This document shows, piece by piece, positions 1 through 6,922 of a stretch of DNA of 25,187 bases. How positions within the stretch are numbered: the first letter of the stretch is position 1; every line of letters starts with the position of its first letter. The notes under the pieces were generated by a model that was not told where the DNA came from, searched no databases, and saw only the letters and a list, made by a program, of their open reading frames with translations. Origin of the DNA: Desulfovibrio sp. (GTDB taxonomy: Bacteria; Desulfobacterota; Desulfovibrionia; Desulfovibrionales; Desulfovibrionaceae); contig VSMX01000012.1 in the NCBI GenBank assembly GCA_009773975.1, forward strand, positions 1-25,187. Reading direction: 5' to 3'. The position numbers and the translations under genes are program-made.

Positions 1-69
1 GCAAGATATATAATCCTCATTTCGGCATGATAAAGTATTGTCCATAGAAAAAATTTTACTGGAAGGTAT

Positions 70-1293
70 ATGGATATCCTTATAAAGAAATTTGGTGGAA
101 CTTCAGTTGCTACCCTTGAGAGCATGAAAATGGTCCAGGGAAAAATTGAAGAAGGACTTGCCTCCGGAAAAAAAATAATTGCAGTTTTATCTGCCCAGGC
201 AGGAGAAACAAATAGACTTTTGGCCATGGCAGATAAATGGTCTGCAAATCCGGATACTGCAGAATGTGATGTTTTGGTTTCAACAGGAGAACAAGTATCT
301 GTAAGTCTTTTTACAATGCTGTTAAAAGATGCAGGCATCAAGGCAAGATCTCTTTTGGGGTGGCAGATACCAATTATTACAAACCAAGATTTCGGAAATG
401 CCAGGATTCTTTCCGTTGATAAAAACGCGTTGCTTGATTACCTAAACGAATTTGACGTATTGGTGGTTGCCGGTTTCCAGGGTCAAACAGAAGATGGAAG
501 AATTACCACTCTGGGGCGAGGAGGATCAGACACGTCGGCAGTTGCGTTGGCAGCAGCATTGGATTCTGCCGAATGTGAAATTTATACCGATGTAGATGGT
601 GTATATACAACTGATCCAAATATATGTTCAACAGCCCGCAAAATGACCCGTATTGCGTATGACGAAATGCTTGAAATGGCGAGTATGGGGGCAAAAGTAC
701 TCCACATCCGTTCGGTGGAATTTGCAAAGAAATACAAGATTCCCGTGCGGGTTCGTTCCACATTTTCATCAGACATTGGCACACTTGTTACCCAGGAGGA
801 TTTGAGCATGGAATCTGTGCTTGTTTCAGGAATTGCATACGATAAAGATCAAGCCCGTGTAACTTTGCTCAATGTTCCTGATATTCCCGGTATTGCGGCC
901 GCCGTTTTTGGCCCTTTGTCTGAACATGGAATTGTGGTGGATATGATTGTCCAAAATACCAGCCAGGATGGACATACGGACATGACATTCACTATTTCAA
1001 GAAAAGATTTACAGCATACTCTTGAGATCATGGATGAAGTTGTCAAAAAAATTGGTGCTGACAAGGTAATGCATGATGTAAGCGTGGCAAAAGTTTCTGC
1101 TATCGGAGTAGGCATGCGTAATCATGCAGGTGTTGCGACAAGAGCTTTTTCTGCGCTTACACAAGAGGGAATTAATATTTTGATGATCAGCACTTCCGAG
1201 ATTAAAATTACAATCCTGATTCAGGAAAAATATGTGGAGCTGGCTGTTCGTATTCTGCACGATACATTTGGTCTCGATTGGGATATTGAATAA
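70..1293 (+). CDS. lysC: Aspartate kinase (aspartokinase)
   Basis: Phosphorylates L-aspartate with ATP, the first cytosolic step toward lysine/diaminopimelate, threonine and methionine. The 407-aa protein has the usual length of a monofunctional aspartokinase. The N-terminal kinase domain shows KKFGGTSV (residues 6-13), GRGGSDTSAVALAAAL near residue 150 and EIYTDVDGVYTTDPNI near residue 170. The C-terminal third, from about residue 260, has the two ACT-domain segments that bind feedback inhibitors (DIPGIAAAVFGPLSEHGIVVDMI and the GMRNHAGVATRAF region). The ATG follows GGAAGG at 61-66. The codons look more A/T-rich than those of the downstream hdr genes. dapA of the same pathway lies in this window but on the other strand, so the genes are not in one operon. 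The identification is secure; the identity of the feedback amino acid cannot be read from the sequence. Confidence 0.96.
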   Translation: MDILIKKFGGTSVATLESMKMVQGKIEEGLASGKKIIAVLSAQAGETNRLLAMADKWSANPDTAECDVLVSTGEQVSVSLFTMLLKDAGIKARSLLGWQIPIITNQDFGNARILSVDKNALLDYLNEFDVLVVAGFQGQTEDGRITTLGRGGSDTSAVALAAALDSAECEIYTDVDGVYTTDPNICSTARKMTRIAYDEMLEMASMGAKVLHIRSVEFAKKYKIPVRVRSTFSSDIGTLVTQEDLSMESVLVSGIAYDKDQARVTLLNVPDIPGIAAAVFGPLSEHGIVVDMIVQNTSQDGHTDMTFTISRKDLQHTLEIMDEVVKKIGADKVMHDVSVAKVSAIGVGMRNHAGVATRAFSALTQEGINILMISTSEIKITILIQEKYVELAVRILHDTFGLDWDIE

Positions 1294-1760
1294 ACAAATT
1301 GCAGATAATGGATGATAGAAAAAATATTCTGGAATTTGGGTTATTATATGAAAGAATATAAATCCCTGCCTTGAACAAATGTTCATATCCATCCAGCATT
1401 TTTGCAAAAATGCATCGTAATGCTTCAAAAACATGGAGAAAAGCAGAATACTTTTCGGTGGGTTCTTTAATTTAAAAAAGATTAAGTCATGCGCCCCCGG
1501 TAAAGCCGGGGGCCTGAATTGTGAGCCGCTCAAGGCGGCTGAATATCTGATCCGCCTGAAGGCGGGCGGCTATTTCAACAGGCTGAATTGATCCCCTCGC
1601 CCCTGGCCTGAAGGAAGCGGGTCTATCTCATCAGTTGCAAATTGAAAAATGGGCTGATTTTTGACGGATAATTGCCCGGTTGAACCATAATTTTTGTGGC
1701 TGAAAGCAGGCTGAATAGTCAAATAGAAGAATAAATTCACGGAAACCATTGGAGAAGAAT
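1294..1760. other. Intergenic region with three tandem GC-rich hairpins
   Basis: This 467-bp gap between lysC and aroE has an AT-rich first part and then three hairpins in a row: GCCCCCGG/CCGGGGGC (about 1492-1512), AGCCGC/GCGGCT (about 1524-1540) and CCGCC/GGCGG (about 1551-1564). The motif GGCTGAA or GGCCTGAA recurs six times between 1510 and 1715, usually just after a hairpin or a GC-rich patch. None of the hairpins is followed by a T-run, so they are not ordinary terminators. A weak promoter-like pair for aroE, TTGAAA (1642) and GATAAT (1667), has a long 19-bp spacer. A short ORF crosses the hairpins and is listed separately. Confidence 0.5.
1433..1591 (+). CDS. Possible small protein, 52 aa, unknown
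   Basis: An open frame of 52 codons runs from ATG 1433 to TGA 1589-1591 between lysC and aroE. The first half is basic (MEKSRILFGGFFNLKKIKSC) and the second half reads like an amphipathic helix followed by a glycine turn (EPLKAAEYLIRLKAGGYFN). I recognise no family. There is no convincing Shine-Dalgarno sequence before the ATG, and the ORF overlaps three strong hairpins, so it may be a chance reading of a structured non-coding region or the tail of a decayed gene. The codon choice in the second half (CTG, GCG, GGC, CGC, AAC) resembles that of the neighbouring genes, which is the main argument for coding. Confidence 0.3.
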   Translation: MEKSRILFGGFFNLKKIKSCAPGKAGGLNCEPLKAAEYLIRLKAGGYFNRLN

Positions 1761-2585
1761 ATGTCCTGCTTTTTTCCAAGGGATTTATATGGCGTTATTG
1801 GCTGGCCCCTGGCCCAAACTCTTTCGCCTCTCATTCATAATACGGCTTTTCAGGATCTGGGAATACCAGGGATTTATCTTCCTTTCGAAGTAGCGCCCGA
1901 GAATCTGGAAAAATTTCTCCTTGCCATGCCTCTTTACCGTATGAAAGGCTGTTCGGTAACCATACCTCATAAAATTGCTGTTCTTCCCTATCTTGACTCC
2001 ATAAGCGAAAAGGCTGCTCTGGCCGGCGCCGTGAATACACTATTTTTTAAAGATAGCGAGTTTGCTGGTGACAATACTGATGTGGACGGTTTCCTGGCAC
2101 CATTAAATAATATTCCGCTTGATACCATGAACGTGCTGCTTCTTGGCGCGGGCGGAGCCGCCCATGCGGTGGCAGCGGGCTTGAAGTTCTCCGGCTGCCA
2201 TCAAACGCGCGTTTGCACGCCAGGAAACAAAAGCCATTTTGCCCTTGCCGAAAGATTCGGCTTCACGCCCATAAACTGGGATGATCGCTACAAATGGCCA
2301 GCGCAGCTTGTCATCAATGCCACTCCCATGGGGATGAAGGGCAAGCTGGTCAAAGAATGCCCCTATGATTTTTCGCTGGTCCCTCAGGAAAATGGCATAG
2401 CCTATGATCTGGTTTACAATCCCAAAGAAACGCTTTTCTTGAAAAGCGCTTCCAGCGCGGGCAGAAAGTGTATTGGGGGGGCAGAAATGTTTTATGGCCA
2501 GGGGAATGCCCAGTTTCATATCTGGACGGGACACGCCCTTCCGGAAGCATCACGCAAGGCGCTTGAAAAGGCTCTGGCAAATTAG
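1761..2585 (+). CDS. aroE: Shikimate dehydrogenase
   Basis: Reduces 3-dehydroshikimate to shikimate with NADPH in aromatic amino acid synthesis; cytosolic. The 274-aa length is normal. The N-terminal substrate domain has TLSPLIHN (20-27), SVTIPHK with the catalytic Lys71, AGAVNT with Asn92, and GDNTDVDG with the catalytic Asp107. The NADP domain has GAGGAAHAV near residue 130 and NATPMGM near 190. I chose ATG 1761 because GGAGAAG (1751-1757) sits at the right distance before it. A TTG at 1749 in the same frame would place that ribosome binding site inside the gene. One small oddity is Ser65 where the family usually has Asn (NVT.P.K). The stop codon lies inside the first bases of the repeat that follows. 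aroQ, the preceding pathway step, is the next gene downstream. Confidence 0.95.
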   Translation: MSCFFPRDLYGVIGWPLAQTLSPLIHNTAFQDLGIPGIYLPFEVAPENLEKFLLAMPLYRMKGCSVTIPHKIAVLPYLDSISEKAALAGAVNTLFFKDSEFAGDNTDVDGFLAPLNNIPLDTMNVLLLGAGGAAHAVAAGLKFSGCHQTRVCTPGNKSHFALAERFGFTPINWDDRYKWPAQLVINATPMGMKGKLVKECPYDFSLVPQENGIAYDLVYNPKETLFLKSASSAGRKCIGGAEMFYGQGNAQFHIWTGHALPEASRKALEKALAN

Positions 2586-2707
2586 AGCATTTATGCAATG
2601 AAATTGCGTAAATGCCCTAACGCGACTTTCCCTGCAAAGGAGTGCGCGAGAATACATCAAGGAAAACTTGCTTTGCCGTTAATAGATATTCTCATGCGTA
2701 AAATGCT
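2582..2707 (+). repeat. Dispersed palindromic repeat, copy 1 (degraded)
   Basis: About 126 bp that align without gaps to 19684-19809, with about 108 identical positions by hand count. The first 40 bp are a hairpin (TTAGAGCATTTATGCAAT, loop GAA, then its near-complement). In this copy the stem has one T-G pair and one A-C mismatch. The second, nested hairpin of the other copy is also degraded (GAGAATACATC against TAGATATTCTC). The left end overlaps the aroE stop codon. The block carries a 75-codon open frame (from 2598) which is explained by the repeat and is not called as a gene. No transposase is encoded, so a non-autonomous MITE- or REP-like element is the simplest description. Confidence 0.85.
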
Positions 2708-2900
2708 ACAAGGCATTCTTATGTGTCCTCGTGTCAATAGCAATATTGCCTTTTTGCCTTTTGTCCTTACTGCAACATCTAAGGAACTTGCGGATGAAGT
2801 CACAGCTTGCTTGCGGCTGAAATGATGGCAGCGCAAATGAATGAAAATATACATTGAAAATGGATATTTTCATTCAATAAATGCTATAATGGGGAAAACA
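2708..2900. other. Intergenic remainder before aroQ, with a 13-bp inverted repeat
   Basis: Together with repeat copy 1 this makes the roughly 315-bp gap between aroE and aroQ. It holds a perfect 13-bp inverted repeat, TGAATGAAAATAT (2838-2850) and ATATTTTCATTCA (2864-2876), separated by 13 bp and ending 24 bp before the aroQ start. The arms could act as an operator or as an AT-rich stem in the leader. No protein-like frame is visible apart from the one explained by the repeat. Confidence 0.55.
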
Positions 2901-3335
2901 ATGAATTTTCTTGTTCTTCATGGCGTAAATTTGAATATGTTCGGCCACAGGGACAAAAAACAATATGGCACTGCGACTTTTGCGCAGATTAATACCGCCA
3001 TTGAAAATCTTGCAATGGAACTTGGCGTTGGTGTTGAAATTTTTCAAAGCAACCATGAGGGGGAAATGGTCGAACGCATCCATGCCGCGCTGGCTGAAAA
3101 TTTTTCCGGCATCCTTATCAATGCGGGCGCGTGGACCCACTATAGTTATGCAATTGCGGACGCGCTTGCCATACTTTCTGTCCCAATTGTAGAAATACAT
3201 ATGTCCAACGTGCACGCGAGGGAGGATTTCAGACATAAATCCGTTCTTTCCAATGTAGCGCGCGGCAGCATTGCCGGTTTTGGTGTTGAAAGCTATCTGC
3301 TTGGGCTACGGGCCGCTATTTCCTTGGCTAGTTGA
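2901..3335 (+). CDS. aroQ: 3-dehydroquinate dehydratase, type II
   Basis: Dehydrates 3-dehydroquinate to 3-dehydroshikimate, the substrate of AroE just upstream; a cytosolic dodecamer in the type II family. The 144-aa length matches the family. Visible motifs are HGVNLNMFG (7-15, usually HGPNLN), the catalytic Tyr22 with Arg17 in the mobile loop, FQSNHEGE (48-55), INAGAWTH (73-80), and EIHMSNVHAREDFRHKS with the catalytic His100 and Arg111. I chose ATG 2901 because GGGG (2891-2894) precedes it at the right distance and the protein then starts at the first beta strand. Upstream starts at 2841 and 2889 would add a tail unlike the family, and 2841 lies in an inverted repeat. The Pro-to-Val change in the HGPN motif is a minor oddity. 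Confidence 0.95.
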   Translation: MNFLVLHGVNLNMFGHRDKKQYGTATFAQINTAIENLAMELGVGVEIFQSNHEGEMVERIHAALAENFSGILINAGAWTHYSYAIADALAILSVPIVEIHMSNVHAREDFRHKSVLSNVARGSIAGFGVESYLLGLRAAISLAS

Positions 3336-3338
3336 AAA

Positions 3339-3365
3339 AAATCGGGCAGGCATGCTGGATTTTTA
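3339..3365 (+). terminator. Weak terminator-like inverted repeat after aroQ
   Basis: AAAAATC and GATTTTT flank a GC-rich core that contains CAG-GCATG-CTG, just downstream of the aroQ stop, and the right arm ends in T5. The A/T outer arms could pair with the core to give a modest intrinsic terminator. The fold has a bulge of about three G residues, so confidence is limited. Confidence 0.4.
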
Positions 3366-3378
3366 TATTGTTATAAAA

Positions 3379-3384
3379 TATAAT
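3379..3384 (+). promoter_or_regulatory. Candidate -10 box of the hdr-flx operon
   Basis: A perfect TATAAT lies in the only clearly AT-rich stretch upstream of hdrC, about 115 bp before its start. The hexamer at the expected -35 position (TGGATT, 3356-3361) is poor, so an activator or a different sigma factor is possible. The box lies inside an imperfect palindrome (3368-3386, beginning TTGTTATA) that could be a repressor site. Confidence 0.35.
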
Positions 3385-3432
3385 AGTTAAGCTTTATCAT
3401 TGATGAGCGCATAAGAATGCTTGACAAATGCA

Positions 3433-3476
3433 GCCTGCAAAATGGCGTGGACTGCAGGGTCTTTTTTTGTACGCCA
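3433..3476 (+). promoter_or_regulatory. Structured leader of hdrC: terminator-like stem plus overlapping second stem
   Basis: CCTGCA (3434-3439) pairs with TGCAGG (3453-3458), and T7 follows at 3462-3468, as in an intrinsic terminator. The loop of this stem contains TGGCGT (3443-3448), which is the exact complement of ACGCCA (3471-3476) beyond the T-run. The two stems interleave, so they could form an H-type pseudoknot or compete with each other. The structure lies between the candidate promoter and the hdrC start at 3499, where it could control read-through into the operon. The stems are short (6 bp each) and the reading is from base pairing alone. Confidence 0.4.
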
Positions 3477-3498
3477 AGCCAAAAATCAGAGAACTACC

Positions 3499-4080
3499 AT
3501 GATGAACGCCGTTTATCCCGGTCGAATGCAGGACAAGGACTTCACCCGAAAGGTGGAGGAAGCAAGCGGCCAGGACATCTCAACCTGTTACCAGTGCGGC
3601 AATTGCACTGCCGGTTGCCCGGCTGGTTTTGTCTATGACAGACAGGTCAACCAGATAATGCGCGCGGTACAGCTTGGCCTGAAGGAACAGGCCCTTGGAT
3701 CCGCCTCGCTTTGGTACTGTCTTTCCTGTTCAATCTGCACCATGCGCTGCCCCAACAATATTGACGTTGCGGCCGTAATGGAAGTTTTACGTCATATGGC
3801 GCGTGAGGAAGGACATGTAACGGTACCGAGAATGGATAAGTTCTGGCTTTCCTTTATGGATACCGTACGCGCATTTGGACGTGTTTATGAAATCGGCACA
3901 ATGTCGCTTTATATGCTGCGTTCGCTCAGAATGAATACCGATCTTGACCTTGCAATGCCGGCTCTGGCCCATCGCAAACTTCCCTTTGTGCCGCATCTTT
4001 CCAAAGAGGGGGCTTCCGCAGTTGGCAGGATTATCTCCCGTTATCGCGCAAGGCAGGAGAAACAGGAGAAGCGCCAATGA
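3499..4080 (+). CDS. hdrC: Heterodisulfide reductase-like subunit C, two [4Fe-4S] clusters
   Basis: Small iron-sulfur electron carrier that links HdrA to HdrB in the soluble Hdr-Flx complex. The 193-aa protein has two ferredoxin-type motifs: Cys30-33-36-40 (STCYQCGNCTAGCP) and Cys74-77-80-84 (YCLSCSICTMRCP). Unlike membrane HdrE-linked systems, it shows no transmembrane segment. I take ATG 3499 (an adjacent ATG at 3502 is equally possible). A TTG at 3421 is in frame but lies in the structured leader. The ribosome binding site is weak (AGAGAA). The gene is first in a six-gene overlapping operon, and its stop overlaps the hdrB start as ATGA. Confidence 0.93.
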   Translation: MMNAVYPGRMQDKDFTRKVEEASGQDISTCYQCGNCTAGCPAGFVYDRQVNQIMRAVQLGLKEQALGSASLWYCLSCSICTMRCPNNIDVAAVMEVLRHMAREEGHVTVPRMDKFWLSFMDTVRAFGRVYEIGTMSLYMLRSLRMNTDLDLAMPALAHRKLPFVPHLSKEGASAVGRIISRYRARQEKQEKRQ

Positions 4081-4964
4081 AAATTGCCTATTATCCCGGT
4101 TGTTCCCAGGAAGGCTCGGCGCTGGATTACGGCAAATCAACAGGAGCCGTCTGTGCCGCCTTTGGTTTTCACCTGGAGGAAATACCAAACTGGACCTGTT
4201 GCGGCTCTACTCCGGCTCATGCCCTGGACACGGAACTTTCCGCCGCGCTTTGCGCCCGCAATCTTGACCTTGCGACAAGGGAAAAAGCCGATGTTGTTGT
4301 TACGCCGTGCCCAAGTTGCCTGAACAACCTTCGCCTGGCAAGTCACCGTATGGAAAATCCATCTTTCAGGGCAAACGTTAATGCCCTGCTGGATGAACCA
4401 GCTGCCGAAAAATTTCCGGAAGCCACATCCATTATGCAGCTTCTTGGGCGCCACCTTGATACCGAGACCATAAAGGCTCGTGTAAAAAAAACGCTCAATG
4501 GAATAAAGCTGGCCGCCTATTATGGCTGCCTTATGAGCAGGCCGGCCAATGTAATGGACTTTGGCGATCCTGAAAATCCCACACTGATGGAAAGCCTTCT
4601 GGCTGCCTGCGGGGCCGAAATGGTGGATTTTCCGCTAAAAACAGCCTGTTGCGGAGCTGCTTCGGGAATACCGGAAAGAAAACTGACAGCCTATAATTCC
4701 GGCCGAATTCTTGAACTGGCCACGACCCTGGGCGTGGATGCAATCGCGGTTGCCTGTCCACTTTGCCAGATGAATCTTGATTTGAGGCAAAAACAGGCCG
4801 CGAAAGCCGAGGACGCTTTCTTTGATATGCCTATCCTCTATTTCACGCAGCTTATGGGCCTGGCCATGGATATCAACCCGGAATACCTTGGGCTTGAACA
4901 ACTTTGCGTTTCGCCCGAAATGCTGTTGCGCAAACTTGGTATGGGCAAAGGAGGCGCGGCATGA
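4077..4964 (+). CDS. hdrB: Heterodisulfide reductase-like subunit B, CCG-domain catalytic subunit
   Basis: Carries the non-cubane iron-sulfur site that reduces a disulfide in HdrABC-type enzymes. In sulfate reducers the proposed partner is the DsrC trisulfide or disulfide, which this sequence cannot prove. The 295-aa protein has two complete CCG motifs: Cys9, Cys41-42, Cys78 and Cys81 (TPCPSC) in the N-terminal half, and Cys151, Cys191-192, Cys227 and Cys230 (VACPLC) in the C-terminal half. No cluster ligand appears to be missing. The start overlaps the hdrC stop (ATGA) and the stop overlaps the hdrA start in the same way, which indicates translational coupling and fixed subunit ratios. Confidence 0.95.
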   Translation: MKIAYYPGCSQEGSALDYGKSTGAVCAAFGFHLEEIPNWTCCGSTPAHALDTELSAALCARNLDLATREKADVVVTPCPSCLNNLRLASHRMENPSFRANVNALLDEPAAEKFPEATSIMQLLGRHLDTETIKARVKKTLNGIKLAAYYGCLMSRPANVMDFGDPENPTLMESLLAACGAEMVDFPLKTACCGAASGIPERKLTAYNSGRILELATTLGVDAIAVACPLCQMNLDLRQKQAAKAEDAFFDMPILYFTQLMGLAMDINPEYLGLEQLCVSPEMLLRKLGMGKGGAA

Positions 4965-6922
4965 GGATAGGAGTATTTATCTGTCATTGCGGCAGCAATA
5001 TCGGGGGGACGGTAGATTGTGCCAAAGTCGCGGAAACGGCCAGCCATTATCCTGATGTGGCCTACGTTGACGACCCCATGTACACCTGTGCCGAACCGGG
5101 TCAGGCTGCAATTGAGGAGGCCATCAAGAAAGAAAGGCTGGATGGCGTTGTTGTCGCATCCTGTACGCCAAGAATGCATGAGCCCACTTTCAGAAAAACC
5201 GTGGAAAGGGCCGGGCTTAATCCATATATGTTTGAAATGGCCAATATCCGCGAACATGTATCCTGGATTGGCAAGGACAAGGAGGCCAATACCAACAAGG
5301 CTGCCGAGCTGGTCTTAATGGCTGTTGAAAAATTGCGCCATAATCGGCCGCTTGTGCCCAAATCTTTTGATATTACCAAAAAAGTCCTTATCATCGGCGG
5401 CGGTGTTGCCGGTATCCAGGCAGCCCTGGACTGCGCGGAAGGCGGAGTCCCTGTAATACTGGTTGAAAGGGAAGCTACAATTGGCGGCAAGATGGCCAAG
5501 CTGGACAAAACCTTTCCCACCGTTGACTGCTCCGCCTGTATTCTTGGTCCCAAAATGGTCGACGTGGCCCAGCATCCGCTGATAACCCTGTACGCATATT
5601 CGGAAGTCGAGGACATTAGCGGTTATGTGGGCAATTTCAATGTGAAAATCCGCAAGAAAACGCCTTATGTTGACTGGAGCAAGTGCACGGGTTGCGGCGC
5701 CTGCACGGAAAAATGTCCCAGCAAGAATACCCCGGATTCTTTCAATGAATTGATGGGTAAAACCACTGCCATAACAATTGCCTTTCCCCAGGCCATTCCG
5801 AAAAAAGCGGTAATCAATGCGCCTTATTGCAGAAAGCTCCAGTCCGGGAAATGCGGCGTTTGCGCCAAAATATGTCCTACGGGCGCCATTAATTACACGA
5901 TGGAAGACGAAATTATAAGCGAAGATGTGGGCTCGATTATTGCAGCCACAGGTTATGACCTCGTTGATTGGAGCGTTTACGAGGAATACGGCGGCGGCAA
6001 ATATCCCGATGTTATCACCGCCCTGGCCTATGAAAGGCTGCTCAACGCCTCTGGCCCGACTGGAGGCCATATCAAACGCCCCTCGGATGGAAAAGAGCCC
6101 AAGAACATCGTCTTTATTCAATGCGTAGGCTCCAGAGACAGGTCGATAGGAAGACCGTACTGTTCGGCATTTTGCTGTATGTACACTGCAAAACAGGCAG
6201 TTTTGACCAAGGATCACCTACCCGATTCCCAATCCCATATTTTCTACATGGATATCAGGGCGGCGGGCAAGCTATACGACGAGTTCACCAGGCGCGCCAT
6301 GGAAGAATATGGAACAAATTATATCCGTGGCCGGGTTTCCGCTGTCTATCCCGATGGCAATGGCCAGTATGTCGTTATGGGCGCAGATACCCTGCTTGGC
6401 GAGCCAATCGAAATCAAGGCTGACCTTGTTGTATTGTCCGTGGGTATTGAAGCGAGCGCCGGCGCCCCGGCTCTGGCGGAAAAATTGCGCATATCCTATG
6501 ACAGCTATGGCTTTTTCATGGAAAGCCATGTCAAGCTGAAGCCTGTGGAAACCAATACGGCCGGCGTTTTTCTGGCCGGATGCTGCCAGGGGCCCAAGGA
6601 TATTCCCGCTTCTGTAGCCCAGGGTTCTGCAGCCGCTGCCAAGGTGCTTGACCTCTTTTCGCATGAAAAGCTTCAGAGCAATCCGCAAATAGCGAATGTC
6701 GATATTCTGCGTTGCGTGGACTGCAAAAAGTGCATTATGTGCTGCCCATTTGGAGCAATCGAGGAAGTAAGCGTGAGGGGTGTGAACAAGGCCCAGGTAA
6801 TCGAAACAGTTTGCCAGGGCTGCGGCATTTGCGTGGCAACATGCCCGCAGGGCGCCATTCAGCTCTCGCATTCAACAGATAATCAGATTCTTGCGGAGGT
6901 CAACGCTCTATGCCAGTCCTGA
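4961..6922 (+). CDS. hdrA: Heterodisulfide reductase-like subunit A, FAD and iron-sulfur bifurcating subunit
   Basis: Electron-bifurcating flavoprotein at the centre of the Hdr-Flx complex. The 653-aa protein starts MRIGVFICHCG, as HdrA proteins do. The FAD-binding IIGGGVAGIQAA lies at 144-155. Ferredoxin motifs follow at 242-252 (CTGCGACTEKC) and 290-305 (a cysteine, then CGVCAKICP), and two more are near the C-terminus (CVDCKKCIMCCP and CQGCGICVATCP). All are encoded with ordinary Cys codons, and I see no in-frame TGA for selenocysteine. ATG 4961 is supported by AAAGGAGG at 4947-4954 and by the ATGA overlap with hdrB. An upstream start at 4904 would lie inside hdrB and add an unrelated tail. 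The 3' end overlaps the next gene by 13 bp. Confidence 0.96.
   Translation: MRIGVFICHCGSNIGGTVDCAKVAETASHYPDVAYVDDPMYTCAEPGQAAIEEAIKKERLDGVVVASCTPRMHEPTFRKTVERAGLNPYMFEMANIREHVSWIGKDKEANTNKAAELVLMAVEKLRHNRPLVPKSFDITKKVLIIGGGVAGIQAALDCAEGGVPVILVEREATIGGKMAKLDKTFPTVDCSACILGPKMVDVAQHPLITLYAYSEVEDISGYVGNFNVKIRKKTPYVDWSKCTGCGACTEKCPSKNTPDSFNELMGKTTAITIAFPQAIPKKAVINAPYCRKLQSGKCGVCAKICPTGAINYTMEDEIISEDVGSIIAATGYDLVDWSVYEEYGGGKYPDVITALAYERLLNASGPTGGHIKRPSDGKEPKNIVFIQCVGSRDRSIGRPYCSAFCCMYTAKQAVLTKDHLPDSQSHIFYMDIRAAGKLYDEFTRRAMEEYGTNYIRGRVSAVYPDGNGQYVVMGADTLLGEPIEIKADLVVLSVGIEASAGAPALAEKLRISYDSYGFFMESHVKLKPVETNTAGVFLAGCCQGPKDIPASVAQGSAAAAKVLDLFSHEKLQSNPQIANVDILRCVDCKKCIMCCPFGAIEEVSVRGVNKAQVIETVCQGCGICVATCPQGAIQLSHSTDNQILAEVNALCQS

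Noticed and set aside
1009..1533. 174-codon minus-strand frame across the lysC end
   Set aside because: It runs antisense to the ACT domains of lysC and across the hairpin region, with no ribosome binding site or family pattern.
2598..2825. 75-codon open frame between aroE and aroQ
   Set aside because: Most of it is the dispersed repeat, whose other copy is intergenic and not open in the same way; there is no ribosome binding site and no protein-like pattern.
2881..2890. Extended -10 (TGCTATAAT) just before aroQ
   Set aside because: The implied transcript start near 2897 would leave the GGGG ribosome binding site out of the mRNA, and no -35 is present; a chance match is more likely.
3421..3426. 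TTGACA as -35 box for hdrC
   Set aside because: Seventeen bases downstream there is only GC-rich sequence (GGCGTG) and no -10 box.
3421..3498. Longer HdrC from TTG 3421
   Set aside because: The added 26 residues are unlike HdrC N-termini and would translate through the terminator-like stem; ATG 3499 fits the family.
5315..6217. 300-codon open frame on the minus strand inside hdrA
   Set aside because: It is the shadow of a strongly conserved gene with all cofactor motifs on the plus strand; the antisense product has no recognisable domain.
4961..6922. Possible selenocysteine in hdrA or other Fe-S genes
   Set aside because: All expected cysteine positions carry Cys codons, and no in-frame TGA interrupts the genes.
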